This document shows, piece by piece, positions 33,955 through 43,240 of a stretch of 64,000 bases of DNA. Made by a program: the position numbers and the translations under genes. This DNA comes from Polynucleobacter corsicus (GTDB taxonomy: Bacteria; Pseudomonadota; Gammaproteobacteria; Burkholderiales; Burkholderiaceae): the NCBI RefSeq assembly GCF_018688255.1, contig NZ_CP061314.1, positions 1,426,001-1,490,000 on the forward strand, given 5' to 3'. The notes beneath the pieces are model-generated. The model was given only the letters and a program-made list of their open reading frames with translations. It did no database searches and was not told the DNA's origin. The number at the start of each line of letters is the position of its first letter. The stretch's first letter is position 1.

Positions 33955-35397
33955 TTAGTTGGTGTGGGCAGTAATGAAGTTTTTTACCTGATCGACATCG
34001 GCATCGATATTTTCAACGCGCTGTGGCTTTGACTTAATATCTTTAAATGCTGGCGGGCATTCTGCTGGACGCCCCAATGCTATTTCAATCGTTTCTTCAA
34101 ACTTAATGGGTAAAGCAGTTTCCAAAACAATCATGGGGATGCCTGCCTGCAAGTGTTCGCGCGCAACCTTTACGCCATCTGCTGTATGTGTATCAATCAT
34201 CACGCCATACTGCGCATCAATATTACGAATCGTTTCTAGGCGATTGTCATGGGTGCTACGGCCAGATAGAAATCCATACTGCGCAAGGTCTTTAAAGACG
34301 GCGTCTTTAGAAATATCAAAGCCACCAGCTTGATCGACCTGCTTAAACATAGCCGCAGTAGCTTTGCCGTCCTTGCCCATAAAATCAAATACAAAGCGCT
34401 CAAAGTTGCTCGCCTTGGAAATATCCATAGATGGGCTAGACGTATGCAAAGTCTCGGCAGACTTTCGTGCTCGATAGACGCCGGTACGGAAGAACTCGTC
34501 GAGAACATCATTCTCATTCGTGGCAGCAATCAAATGGGCGATTGGTAAACCCATCATACGGGCAATATGACCAGCACAGATATTGCCAAAGTTACCTGAG
34601 GGTACAGTGAATGACACTTGCTCATCACTAGATTTTGTAGCCAGTAGATAGCCTTGGAAGTAATACACCACCTGAGCAACCACGCGACCCCAGTTAATGG
34701 AGTTGACCGTACCAATTTGGTGATTCGCTTTAAAGCTGTGATCATTACTCACTGCTTTAACAATATCTTGGCAATCGTCAAATACTCCAGCAACTGCCAA
34801 GTTAAAGATATTGGGATCTTGCAGAGAATACATTTGGGCAGACTGGAATGAACTCATCTTGCCGCACGGTGAAAGCATAAATACCTTCACACCCTCTTTG
34901 CCACGCATTGCGTATTCAGCAGCACTTCCAGTATCCCCGGATGTCGCGCCCAAAATATTAAGCTCCTGACCATTCTTCTTTAAGGCGTATTCAAAGAGAT
35001 TGCCCAAGAACTGCATCGCCATGTCTTTAAATGCCAATGTGGGTCCATTAGACAAGCTAAGCAAACCAATACGTGTGCCCTGCTCTTCACCCAACCAATG
35101 CAATGGCGTGATGTCTTTAGCGTTATCTTCTTTGCGGCCATTGCAATAGACCTGCTCTGTATAGGTCTTGCATAATAGAGCGCGCAGATCCACCTCAGGA
35201 ATGTCATCGCAATACAGACTTAAGACCTCATAAGCGAGATCGGCATAGGGCATGCCACGCCAAGCATCTAACTGCGCTTTAGTAACTTGCGGGTACTCTG
35301 TTGGCAGATATAAGCCGCCGTCTGGTGCTAATCCACCAAGCAGAATTTCTAAAAAGGATTGCTGTGGGCTATTGCCCCGAGTAGATTGGTAACGCAT
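33955..35397 (-). CDS. thrC: Threonine synthase
   Basis: ThrC is a PLP enzyme converting O-phosphohomoserine to threonine. At 480 residues it belongs to the long bacterial type (ThrC2-like N-terminus MRYQSTRGNSPQQSF). The PLP lysine is in NGPTLAFKDMAMQFLG, preceded by ILGATSGDTGSAAEYAMRGK. It follows hom by 9 bases on the same strand. Confidence 0.96.
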   Translation of the reverse strand: MRYQSTRGNSPQQSFLEILLGGLAPDGGLYLPTEYPQVTKAQLDAWRGMPYADLAYEVLSLYCDDIPEVDLRALLCKTYTEQVYCNGRKEDNAKDITPLHWLGEEQGTRIGLLSLSNGPTLAFKDMAMQFLGNLFEYALKKNGQELNILGATSGDTGSAAEYAMRGKEGVKVFMLSPCGKMSSFQSAQMYSLQDPNIFNLAVAGVFDDCQDIVKAVSNDHSFKANHQIGTVNSINWGRVVAQVVYYFQGYLLATKSSDEQVSFTVPSGNFGNICAGHIARMMGLPIAHLIAATNENDVLDEFFRTGVYRARKSAETLHTSSPSMDISKASNFERFVFDFMGKDGKATAAMFKQVDQAGGFDISKDAVFKDLAQYGFLSGRSTHDNRLETIRNIDAQYGVMIDTHTADGVKVAREHLQAGIPMIVLETALPIKFEETIEIALGRPAECPPAFKDIKSKPQRVENIDADVDQVKNFITAHTN

Positions 35398-35406
35398 GTA
35401 TTTGTA

Positions 35407-36717
35407 TTAGGACAGATTTTCTAAGCGGATCTTCACTACTTCACCGGCAACAGTTTTCAGATTCTGAATTTCCCCAATTGCTGCCAGCATGTGCTTTTCT
35501 TTGGTCTCGTGGGTGAGCGCAACCAAGTCGGTTTGACTTTCGCCCTCGTCAGCTTCTTTTTGCAAGAGAGCATCGATCGAGATGCTGTGAGCTGCCAAGA
35601 TCTTAGTAATGTCAGCTAGCACACCAGCTTGATCCGCTACGCGCAAACGTAAGTAGTAACTGGTGGTAATTTCACCCATGGGTAATACGGTGATGTCACG
35701 CACAGCATCCGGCTGAAACGCTAAGTAAGGAACACGGCTCTCTGGGCTTGCGCCCAATAAACGCGTGATATCTACTAAGTCTGCAATCACAGCAGAGGCA
35801 GTTGGCTCTGAGCCTGCGCCCTTACCGTAATAAAGCGTAGTACCTACTGCATCACCAAATACCTGAACCGCATTCATGGCGCCTTCGACGTTTGCAATTA
35901 AACGCTTAGTCGGAATCAAGGTTGGGTGCACACGCAACTCAACGCCAGTAGTTGTTTTCTTAGCAATACCGAGTAACTTGATGCGATAACCCAACTGCTC
36001 GGCATATTTAATGTCGATAGCATCTAACTTGGTAATACCCTCAACGTGCGCTTTCTCAAATTGCATAGGAATACCAAATGCAATTGCGCTCATGATGGTT
36101 GCCTTGTGGGCAGCATCTACACCTTCAATATCAAATGTAGGGTCTGCTTCTGCGTAGCCCAGACGCTGCGCTTCTTTCAAGACCGTCGCAAAGTCTAAGC
36201 CTTTGTCGCGCATCTCAGAAAGAATAAAATTGGTTGTGCCATTGATGATGCCGGCGATCCACTCAATACGGTTTGCAGTCAAACCTTCGCGTAGCGCTTT
36301 GATGATTGGAATACCACCAGCGACAGCCGCTTCAAACGCGACCATGACGCCCTTTTCATGGGCAGCTTTAAAAATCTCATTACCATGCACGGCGATCAAA
36401 GCCTTGTTGGCTGTGACTACATGCTTACCAGCGGCAATAGCCTCAAGAACCAAGTCCTTAGCAATACCGTAACCGCCAATCAATTCAACAACGATATCAA
36501 TCTCAGGGTTGTTAATCACAGCACGTGCATCACTCACAACTTGTGCACGGTCTTTTACCAACTCTTTAGCGCGCTCTACATTAAGGTCGGCAACCGTATT
36601 AATGCGAATACCGCGACCAGCACGACGGGTAATTTCATCTTGGTTGCGTTCGAGAACAGTAAATACACCACCACCTACAGTGCCAATACCTAATAGACCA
36701 ACTTGAATCGGTTTCAT
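35407..36717 (-). CDS. hom: Homoserine dehydrogenase
   Basis: Hom is an NAD(P)-dependent enzyme making homoserine from aspartate semialdehyde, 436 residues. The Rossmann N-terminus is VGLLGIGTVGGGVFTVLERN; the catalytic and substrate region is EAAVAGGIPIIKAL and NGTTNFILSEM. The C-terminal ACT domain (from YYLRLRVADQAGVLADITKIL) suggests feedback control by threonine. Its start overlaps the upstream aminotransferase stop (ATGA), and thrC follows. Confidence 0.96.
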   Translation of the reverse strand: MKPIQVGLLGIGTVGGGVFTVLERNQDEITRRAGRGIRINTVADLNVERAKELVKDRAQVVSDARAVINNPEIDIVVELIGGYGIAKDLVLEAIAAGKHVVTANKALIAVHGNEIFKAAHEKGVMVAFEAAVAGGIPIIKALREGLTANRIEWIAGIINGTTNFILSEMRDKGLDFATVLKEAQRLGYAEADPTFDIEGVDAAHKATIMSAIAFGIPMQFEKAHVEGITKLDAIDIKYAEQLGYRIKLLGIAKKTTTGVELRVHPTLIPTKRLIANVEGAMNAVQVFGDAVGTTLYYGKGAGSEPTASAVIADLVDITRLLGASPESRVPYLAFQPDAVRDITVLPMGEITTSYYLRLRVADQAGVLADITKILAAHSISIDALLQKEADEGESQTDLVALTHETKEKHMLAAIGEIQNLKTVAGEVVKIRLENLS

Positions 36718-37982
36718 GATGCCTTTGTTGCTGTTGAATTAGTCGAATTAGTTGCCTTACGACTGTGTTTTTGACGATAACGCTCTAGGAAACGTGCAAG
36801 ACGACCAATAGCCTCTTTCAGCACATCCTCATGAGGTAAGAACACTACGCGGAAGTGATCTGACTTGACCCAATTAAAACCAGAGCCTTGAACCAGTAAT
36901 ACTTTTTCTTCTTTGAGCAGATCAGCTACAAATTGCTGATCATCTTCAATCGGGTACATCTCGGGATCGAGTTTTGGAAATAAGTACAAAGCAGATTTTG
37001 GCTTCACACAAGTCACACCAGGGATTTCAGTAATGAGCTTCCAGGCGAGATCCCGCTGTTTCGCTAAGCGGCCACCTTCAGCCACTAGGTCATTAATACT
37101 TTGATAGCCGCCCAAAGCTGTCTGAATAGCGTACTGGCCTGGCACATTGGCACACAGGCGCATTGAGGACAACATATTGAGACCCTCGATGTAATCGCGG
37201 ATCATCTCTTTATCCCCAGAAACTACCATCCAGCCAGCGCGGTAACCGCAAGAGCGGTAGTTTTTGGATAAGCCATTGAAGGTGATAGTGACTACATCAG
37301 TGGATAAGGATGCCAAAGAGACATGCTTCTCTTGGTCGTACAGCATCTTGTCGTAAATCTCGTCAGCGAACAAAATTAAATCATGCTCACGCGCAATTGA
37401 AGTTAACTCTGCCAACACTTCTTTGGAATAAACAGCGCCCGTTGGATTATTCGGGTTGATTACTACAATCGCTTTGGTGCGCGGTGTAATCTTTTTACGC
37501 AGATCAACCAAATCCGGCGCCCACCCTTTAGACTCATCACACAAGTAATGAATTGGGGTGCCGCCAGATAAACTTACCGCAGCAGTCCATAGGGGATAAT
37601 CTGGAGCAGGCACCAAGACTTCATCACCGTTATTGAGCAATGCATTCATTGCGAGAACGATTAATTCAGAGACCCCATTACCGGTGTAGATGTCATCCAA
37701 AGTAACGCCCTGGATGCCTTTTTCCTGGCAATATTGCATGATGGCTTTACGAGCGGCAAAAATTCCTTTGGAATCAGAGTACGCTGAGGCATTACCCAAA
37801 TTACGGATCATGTCCAACTGAATCTCTTCTGGAGGATCAAAACCAAAAACACCCACATTACCGATGTTTAATTTGATGATTTTGTGACCCTCCTCTTCCA
37901 TGCGCTGAGCGAGTTCCAGCACGGGTCCACGAATGTCATAACAGACGTGATTGAGTTTTTCGGACTTTAGGATCGGTTTCAC
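36714..37982 (-). CDS. Class I aminotransferase, AlaA-like
   Basis: This is a 422-residue PLP aminotransferase of the AlaA/YfbQ type (glutamate-pyruvate transaminase). It begins PILKSEKLNHVCYDIRGPVLELAQRMEEEGH; the PLP-binding Lys is in TFNGLSKNYRSCGYRAGW, and NPNNPTGAVYSKE is the family loop. It is the first gene of the aminotransferase-hom-thrC unit, overlapping hom. Alanine synthesis from pyruvate is inferred from the family; the operon with homoserine genes suggests aspartate-family metabolism. Confidence 0.9.
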   Translation of the reverse strand: MKPILKSEKLNHVCYDIRGPVLELAQRMEEEGHKIIKLNIGNVGVFGFDPPEEIQLDMIRNLGNASAYSDSKGIFAARKAIMQYCQEKGIQGVTLDDIYTGNGVSELIVLAMNALLNNGDEVLVPAPDYPLWTAAVSLSGGTPIHYLCDESKGWAPDLVDLRKKITPRTKAIVVINPNNPTGAVYSKEVLAELTSIAREHDLILFADEIYDKMLYDQEKHVSLASLSTDVVTITFNGLSKNYRSCGYRAGWMVVSGDKEMIRDYIEGLNMLSSMRLCANVPGQYAIQTALGGYQSINDLVAEGGRLAKQRDLAWKLITEIPGVTCVKPKSALYLFPKLDPEMYPIEDDQQFVADLLKEEKVLLVQGSGFNWVKSDHFRVVFLPHEDVLKEAIGRLARFLERYRQKHSRKATNSTNSTATKAS

Positions 37983-38061
37983 AATAAATTAAAGGATAAG
38001 TTCTTGAAATCTAGGAAAAAACAGCTAGCTATAATCAGCACAATTATGACAGAGAGTCCAT

Positions 38062-38439
38062 GTGAAGCTTCAATCTGACCTCCATTCCGGAGCCAATACG
38101 ATCACCGGTTACGGCGATGGCTACATTGAGATCAATAAGATCCCCTACAGTCACGCGGTTTTACTGAGTTCTGACGGTGAAATCCTAGAATGGGCCGTAA
38201 AGTCCTTCGAAGAGCTGAGCTCATCAGATTTCGCTCAAATGGCTTCCCTTAAGCCTGAATTAATCATTATTGGCACTGGTAAACGCCAACGCTTCCCAAG
38301 GCCTGAGTTACTTAAGACGCTTATAGAGGCCAAGATCGGCTTTGAAATAATGGATTCTCAGGCGGCTTGTCGCACCTACAACATTCTTGTCGGCGAAGGC
38401 CGTCAAGTCCTCCTCGCCCTAATTGTGGAAGCCATCTAA
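38062..38439 (+). CDS. Mth938-like domain protein
   Basis: This is a 125-residue cytoplasmic protein of the Mth938/DUF498 family. The motifs seen are GEILEWAVKSFEELSSSDF, LIIGTGKRQRFPRPELLKTL, and FEIMDSQAACRTYNILVGEGRQV. The role is unknown; a relative (human NDUFAF3) assembles respiratory complex I. The start is a GTG at 38062. The arnT start overlaps its stop (TAATG), so it heads the arn operon. Confidence 0.88.
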   Translation: MKLQSDLHSGANTITGYGDGYIEINKIPYSHAVLLSSDGEILEWAVKSFEELSSSDFAQMASLKPELIIIGTGKRQRFPRPELLKTLIEAKIGFEIMDSQAACRTYNILVGEGRQVLLALIVEAI

Positions 38440-40133
38440 TGCAGTTTGGCCAAATTCGGCAGTCAAGCGCCCTCAACCCAGCAACTATTTTGGTTCTGGT
38501 CTTGATCTACGCCTTGCTGTGGTTTGGCACCTTAAATTACCGTCACCTCATTCCGTCGGATGAAGGACGATATGCCGAGATTGCTCGTGAGATGCTCGTC
38601 ACCGGAGATTGGGTCACTCCTCGCTACAACGGTTACAAGTATTTTGAAAAGCCCCCATTGCAAATTTGGGCTACTGCTACCGCCTTTAATCTTTTTGGGA
38701 TTGGTGATTGGCAAGCGCGCTTATGGACCGCGCTTACTGGATTTCTGACAATTGTGTTTATTGGATTTACTGGCGCACGCATCTACAGCGCACGCGCAGG
38801 CTGGTTAGCTGCCATCGCTTTAGCCTCGAGCCCAATGTGGGTTATTGGCGGGCACATCAACTCACTCGACATGGGATTGTCGGCATTTTTGGTTGCGGCA
38901 CTATGCAGTCTTTTATTAGCACAAACTTCTCGTAACTCGAGCGACACTAGAAGCTGGATGTGGGCCTGCTGGGCCTGTATGGCCTTAGCGACGCTATCCA
39001 AAGGTGTTATTGGGCTTGCGATCCCCGGTATGGTGTTTGCTGTTTATTCGATTACTGCGTGGGACTGGAAGATCTGGAAGCGGCTACACATCATTAGTGG
39101 CACGATTTTGTTTTTAGCGATTACTGCGCCTTGGTTTGTCCTAGTGGCTCAACGCAATCCCGAGTTTCTGGAGTTCTTTTTTATTCATGAACACCTGCAA
39201 CGATTTACGCAAACAGCTCACAGCCGCACTGGTCCGATTTATTACTTCATACCACTTCTACTAATTGGCTTTTTGCCATGGATTGCACAGACCCCTGGAG
39301 CGCTTGCTCAGGCCTGGCAAGAGCGCAATCGTGAGTTCTCTAGCGGATGGTTACTCACCTGTTGGTTTACAGTCATCATGGGATTTTTTAGTATCTCCCA
39401 ATCGAAATTACCCGGCTACATCATCCCTGTCTTTCCCGCGCTAGCACTGCTTGTCGGTCATCGCTTAGATCGCAATCTGGGTTTTAGTAATTCACTTGCA
39501 TTGCCTTGGAAATTACAAGCACTCTTCTTTGCAATTTTGGGTGGTGTTGGTTTTTTCTTTTTAGGTGAAGTCGGCAAACAAGCCAGGCCTGATGAAATCG
39601 AGTCCTATGCGCAATACCTCTATTGGATAGTTGCTGCGCTGATTGCCCTAATTACATTTAGTCTCCTGACGTTCATGCAAAGCAAACGCAATGGCCTAAG
39701 CAGCATTACTAGCTTTGCTTGCGGCTTTTTTCTCTGCGCACTCATCGCCGGTACGGGCCATGAAACTTTAGGTCGCGCTGTATCCGGTATTGATTTAGTC
39801 GAGAAAGTTAAACTAGGCATTCCGGAAAAAGTGAATTTTTATTCCATCAGAATTCTAGATCACACAGTGCCGTTCTATCTTGGTAGGACCATGATCATGG
39901 TGGAATTTTTAGATGAATTACAGTTTGGCGCCCAACAAGAACCTGATTTGTGGCTACCTACCTTAGATGCTTTTATCGAACGCTGGAAAGAAGACCAAAC
40001 CGCTTATGCATTGATGGTTCCAGAGCAATATGTTGAGCTGCAAAAACTCAATGTCCCCATGCAAGAAGTGGGCAGAGATTCTCGGCGCGTGATTGTCAAA
40101 CACCCTGAATCACAAAGTAGTTCGGCACAATAA
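38439..40133 (+). CDS. arnT: L-Ara4N transferase / lipid A glycosyltransferase
   Basis: ArnT is a 564-residue inner-membrane GT83 glycosyltransferase that moves 4-amino-4-deoxy-L-arabinose from undecaprenyl phosphate to lipid A phosphates. The periplasmic catalytic loop LIPSDEGRYAEIAREMLVTG carries the conserved acidic residues, with KYFEKPPLQIW after it. About twelve hydrophobic segments follow. The start ATG overlaps the upstream stop as TAATG. A periplasmic C-terminal domain has few recognisable features. Specificity for Ara4N is inferred from the adjacent arn genes. Confidence 0.88.
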   Translation: MQFGQIRQSSALNPATILVLVLIYALLWFGTLNYRHLIPSDEGRYAEIAREMLVTGDWVTPRYNGYKYFEKPPLQIWATATAFNLFGIGDWQARLWTALTGFLTIVFIGFTGARIYSARAGWLAAIALASSPMWVIGGHINSLDMGLSAFLVAALCSLLLAQTSRNSSDTRSWMWACWACMALATLSKGVIGLAIPGMVFAVYSITAWDWKIWKRLHIISGTILFLAITAPWFVLVAQRNPEFLEFFFIHEHLQRFTQTAHSRTGPIYYFIPLLLIGFLPWIAQTPGALAQAWQERNREFSSGWLLTCWFTVIMGFFSISQSKLPGYIIPVFPALALLVGHRLDRNLGFSNSLALPWKLQALFFAILGGVGFFFLGEVGKQARPDEIESYAQYLYWIVAALIALITFSLLTFMQSKRNGLSSITSFACGFFLCALIAGTGHETLGRAVSGIDLVEKVKLGIPEKVNFYSIRILDHTVPFYLGRTMIMVEFLDELQFGAQQEPDLWLPTLDAFIERWKEDQTAYALMVPEQYVELQKLNVPMQEVGRDSRRVIVKHPESQSSSAQ

Positions 40134-40148
40134 ATTCTTAAGGCCACC

Positions 40149-41321
40149 ATGTCAGTCACTCAAAACACCCTGCCTTTTATTCCATTTACGCGCCCACACT
40201 TTAATCAAGAAACGATTGATGCGGTTACCGAGGTTCTGCGTTCTGGTTGGGTTACTTCAGGTCCGAAGTTGGCTGAATTCGAGTCCACCCTGAGTGACTA
40301 TTTCGGTGGTCGCCCTGTGCGTTGCTTTGCCAACGGCACTGCCACTATGAAAATCGCTTTGCAGGTTGCTGGCATTGGCCCTGGTGATGAAGTCATTACC
40401 ACCCCAATCTCTTGGGTTGCCACGTCCAATGTCATTCTAAGTGTTGGGGCTACACCCGTATTTGTAGACATTGACCCCCATACACGTAACATCGATTTAA
40501 ACCAGATAGCTGCAGCCATTACTCCGAAGACTAGGGCCATCATGCCCGTCTATTTGGCTGGACTACCAGTTAATATGGATCAACTCTATGAGTTGGCCAA
40601 GCAATACAAGCTAAGGGTGATTGAAGATGCGGCACAAGCATTTGGGTCACAGTGGAAAGGTCAAAAGATTGGAAGTATTGGTGACCTCGTGAGTTTTAGT
40701 TTTCAGGCAAACAAAAACTTATCCACTGTTGAAGGCGGCTGTCTTGTTTTTAACAATACTGATGAAGCAAAGCTCGCAGAGAAGTTTCGCCTGCAAGGTC
40801 TCACACGCCAAGGTATGGATGACATGGATGTGGATGTACTGGGTGGCAAAGATAATTTGACTGATGTGAATGCAGTCATTGGTCTGCATCAACTCAAACA
40901 GTTGCCGGCGTTTCAGACGCGTAGAAGTGCATTAGCCAAACAGTACTTTGATGCTATTAACAGTGAAATGAAATCAGCGGGCCTGGATAATCTCAATCTA
41001 GAATTGCCCGTGGAGAGCTTCACCGACAGTAATTGGCACATGTTTCAAGTTGTACTCCCTCTTGAGCAATTGACTGTGGATCGCGCGCAGGTGATGACGG
41101 AACTCAAAGATCTGGGGATTGGTACCGGCGTTCACTACCCTTTGATTACTGGATTTACGCTTTACCAAAACCTGGGCTACAAAGTGGAGGCCACTCCAGT
41201 TGCAGAGCGTATTGGCCGCTCCATTTTGACCCTCCCCCTCTTTCCAGGCATGGCAGATGAAGATATTGGCCGTATAGCCAGTACTTTGGTTGGAATTCTG
41301 AAGAAACATCGTAAAAACTAG
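40149..41321 (+). CDS. arnB: UDP-Ara4O aminotransferase
   Basis: ArnB is a 390-residue DegT/DnrJ/EryC1-family PLP aminotransferase that aminates UDP-4-keto-pentose to UDP-L-Ara4N. The N-terminus FIPFTRPHFNQETIDAVTEVLRSGWVTSGPK is typical. The PLP lysine is in SFSFQANKNLSTVEGG. It follows arnT by 15 bases. Confidence 0.93.
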   Translation: MSVTQNTLPFIPFTRPHFNQETIDAVTEVLRSGWVTSGPKLAEFESTLSDYFGGRPVRCFANGTATMKIALQVAGIGPGDEVITTPISWVATSNVILSVGATPVFVDIDPHTRNIDLNQIAAAITPKTRAIMPVYLAGLPVNMDQLYELAKQYKLRVIEDAAQAFGSQWKGQKIGSIGDLVSFSFQANKNLSTVEGGCLVFNNTDEAKLAEKFRLQGLTRQGMDDMDVDVLGGKDNLTDVNAVIGLHQLKQLPAFQTRRSALAKQYFDAINSEMKSAGLDNLNLELPVESFTDSNWHMFQVVLPLEQLTVDRAQVMTELKDLGIGTGVHYPLITGFTLYQNLGYKVEATPVAERIGRSILTLPLFPGMADEDIGRIASTLVGILKKHRKN

Positions 41322-41352
41322 GGTCGAGGACGGAATCAGGCAAAATTGCAGC

Positions 41353-42324
41353 ATGACTGCAAATTTAGCTACCCAAGCCTGCAATCCCATACTCAGCGTT
41401 GTTATCCCCGTTTACAACGAGGAAGACGGCCTTCAAGCACTCTTTGATCGCCTTTACCCTGCGTTAGATGTCATGGCCAGTAAGCGCAACATTACTTATG
41501 AAGTGGTGTTTGTGAATGATGGCAGCAAAGATCGCTCCGCCGGCATCCTAGCTCAGCAAGTTGAGCTGCGCCCAGATGTCACGCGCGCGGTGTTATTTCA
41601 CAGTAACTTTGGTCAGCACATGGCGATCATGGCCGGCTTTGAATGTTCCCGTGGTGAGCACATCATCACTCTCGATGCAGACCTGCAGAATCCCCCAGAA
41701 GAAATCGATGCCTTGGTAAATGAATTACTAAAAGGCCATGACTACGTCGGCACCATTCGCGCCGATCGTCGCGATAGCTTCTTCAGAAAATTTGCTTCAC
41801 GCGCGATGAATCATTTGCGTCAGAAAATCACGCGCATCACAATGACTGATCAAGGCTGCATGCTGCGTGGCTATAGCCGTCGTATTGTTGATCTCGTACG
41901 TCAGTGTGATGAGAGTAATACCTTTATTCCGGCTCTGGCTTATACCTTCGCATCTAACCCAACCGAAATTACCGTCAAACACGAAGAGCGTTTTGCCGGT
42001 GAATCTAAATACAGCCTCTATCAACTCATTCGTTTGAACTTTGATTTAGTGACCGGCTTCTCCGTCATGCCTTTGCAGATTTTCTCGATTCTGGGAATGT
42101 TGCTGGCGATGGCTGCGGGCAGTCTGTTCATCTATCTTCTGGTTCGCCGCTTTGTGCTCGGTGCTGAGGTTGAAGGGGTGTTTACCCTCTTCGCTCTCAC
42201 CTTCTTCCTGATTGGCGTGATGCTCTTTGGTCTTGGTCTACTCGGTGAGTACATTGGCCGCATCTATCAACAAGTTCGCGAACGTCCTCGCTATGTTGTG
42301 CAGACTGTTTTAGAGAAAAAATAA
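41353..42324 (+). CDS. arnC: Undecaprenyl-phosphate Ara4FN transferase
   Basis: ArnC is a 323-residue GT2 enzyme moving Ara4FN from UDP to undecaprenyl phosphate. The nucleotide-binding pattern is LSVVIPVYNEEDGLQALFD, the DAD motif is ITLDADLQNPPEEI, and VFVNDGSKDRS precedes it. Two hydrophobic helices near the C-terminus (ILGMLLAMAAGSLFIYLLV and FALTFFLIGVMLFGLGLL) anchor it to the inner membrane. It ends directly at the TTG start of the formyltransferase gene. Confidence 0.94.
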   Translation: MTANLATQACNPILSVVIPVYNEEDGLQALFDRLYPALDVMASKRNITYEVVFVNDGSKDRSAGILAQQVELRPDVTRAVLFHSNFGQHMAIMAGFECSRGEHIITLDADLQNPPEEIDALVNELLKGHDYVGTIRADRRDSFFRKFASRAMNHLRQKITRITMTDQGCMLRGYSRRIVDLVRQCDESNTFIPALAYTFASNPTEITVKHEERFAGESKYSLYQLIRLNFDLVTGFSVMPLQIFSILGMLLAMAAGSLFIYLLVRRFVLGAEVEGVFTLFALTFFLIGVMLFGLGLLGEYIGRIYQQVRERPRYVVQTVLEKK

Positions 42325-43194
42325 TTGCACGCAGTCGTCTTTGCTTATCACGATGTTGGCGTTAACTGCCTTAAGGTATTACTTGATGCGGGCATGCAAA
42401 TTGATTTGGTGGTAACCCATCAAGATGATCCTAATGAGAATGTCTGGTTCGGGAGCGTTGCGAAACTGTGTGAGGATCAACAGATTCCCTACATCACACC
42501 AGATGCCAATCAATTAATGGATCTCATACCGCAGCTTCAAAAGCTAGCGCCTGATTACCTTTTCTCTTTTTACTATCGCCACATGATTCCAGCAGAACTC
42601 TTGGCTTGTGCCAAGATTGGAGCCTTGAATATGCACGGCTCTCTGTTGCCCAAGTTCCGAGGGCGGGCACCAGTCAATTGGGCCATCCTGCACGGTGCAA
42701 CGGAAACCGGTGCGACCTTGCACATGATGGAAGTCAAACCAGATGCGGGTGATATTGTGGGACAGTCGGCTGTCTCGATTGGACCTAACGAAACCGCTAC
42801 CGATGTTTTTGGCAAAGTGAGCCAAGCAGCCATCACGGTAATGCAGCAGGCCCTACCCGAGCTTGTTCAAGGCCGCATCCCCAAAAAACCCAATAATCTG
42901 GCTCTGGGAAGCTATTTTGGGGGCCGTAAGCCTGCTGATGGGGAAATTCTGTGGCATCAGACGGCTCAGCAGGTTCATAACCTCGTGAGAGCCGTTGCAC
43001 CCCCTTATCCAGGCGCTTTTACAGACTGGCAAGGTCAGCGCAAGATTGTGGCTCGGACCAGCCTAGAGGGCCCATTTCCGAGGGAGCTAGATCTTCAGGC
43101 TCCCGGCATCCAAGTGGTTGATAATCAGGTATTCGGCGTTTGTGGGGACCAAAAAGCGGTAGAGATACTCGACTGGTTCCCAGCAAATAGCTAA
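42325..43194 (+). CDS. arnA: UDP-Ara4N formyltransferase (ArnA N-terminal domain as a separate protein)
   Basis: This 289-residue protein equals the N-terminal half of E. coli ArnA. The start VVFAYHDVGVNCLKVLLDAG fits from a TTG at 42325, abutting the arnC stop. Catalytic residues are seen in LNMHGSLLPKFRGRAPVNW (Asn and His) and in KPDAGDIVGQ (Asp). FSFYYRHMIPAELL is the folate-side loop. It formylates UDP-L-Ara4N. In E. coli this and the decarboxylase are fused; here they are separate genes 46 bases apart. Confidence 0.92.
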   Translation: MHAVVFAYHDVGVNCLKVLLDAGMQIDLVVTHQDDPNENVWFGSVAKLCEDQQIPYITPDANQLMDLIPQLQKLAPDYLFSFYYRHMIPAELLACAKIGALNMHGSLLPKFRGRAPVNWAILHGATETGATLHMMEVKPDAGDIVGQSAVSIGPNETATDVFGKVSQAAITVMQQALPELVQGRIPKKPNNLALGSYFGGRKPADGEILWHQTAQQVHNLVRAVAPPYPGAFTDWQGQRKIVARTSLEGPFPRELDLQAPGIQVVDNQVFGVCGDQKAVEILDWFPANS

Positions 43195-43240
43195 CAAATT
43201 ACAAGTAGCACTCTTTAGATTAAAAAACGAGGCAGTAAAG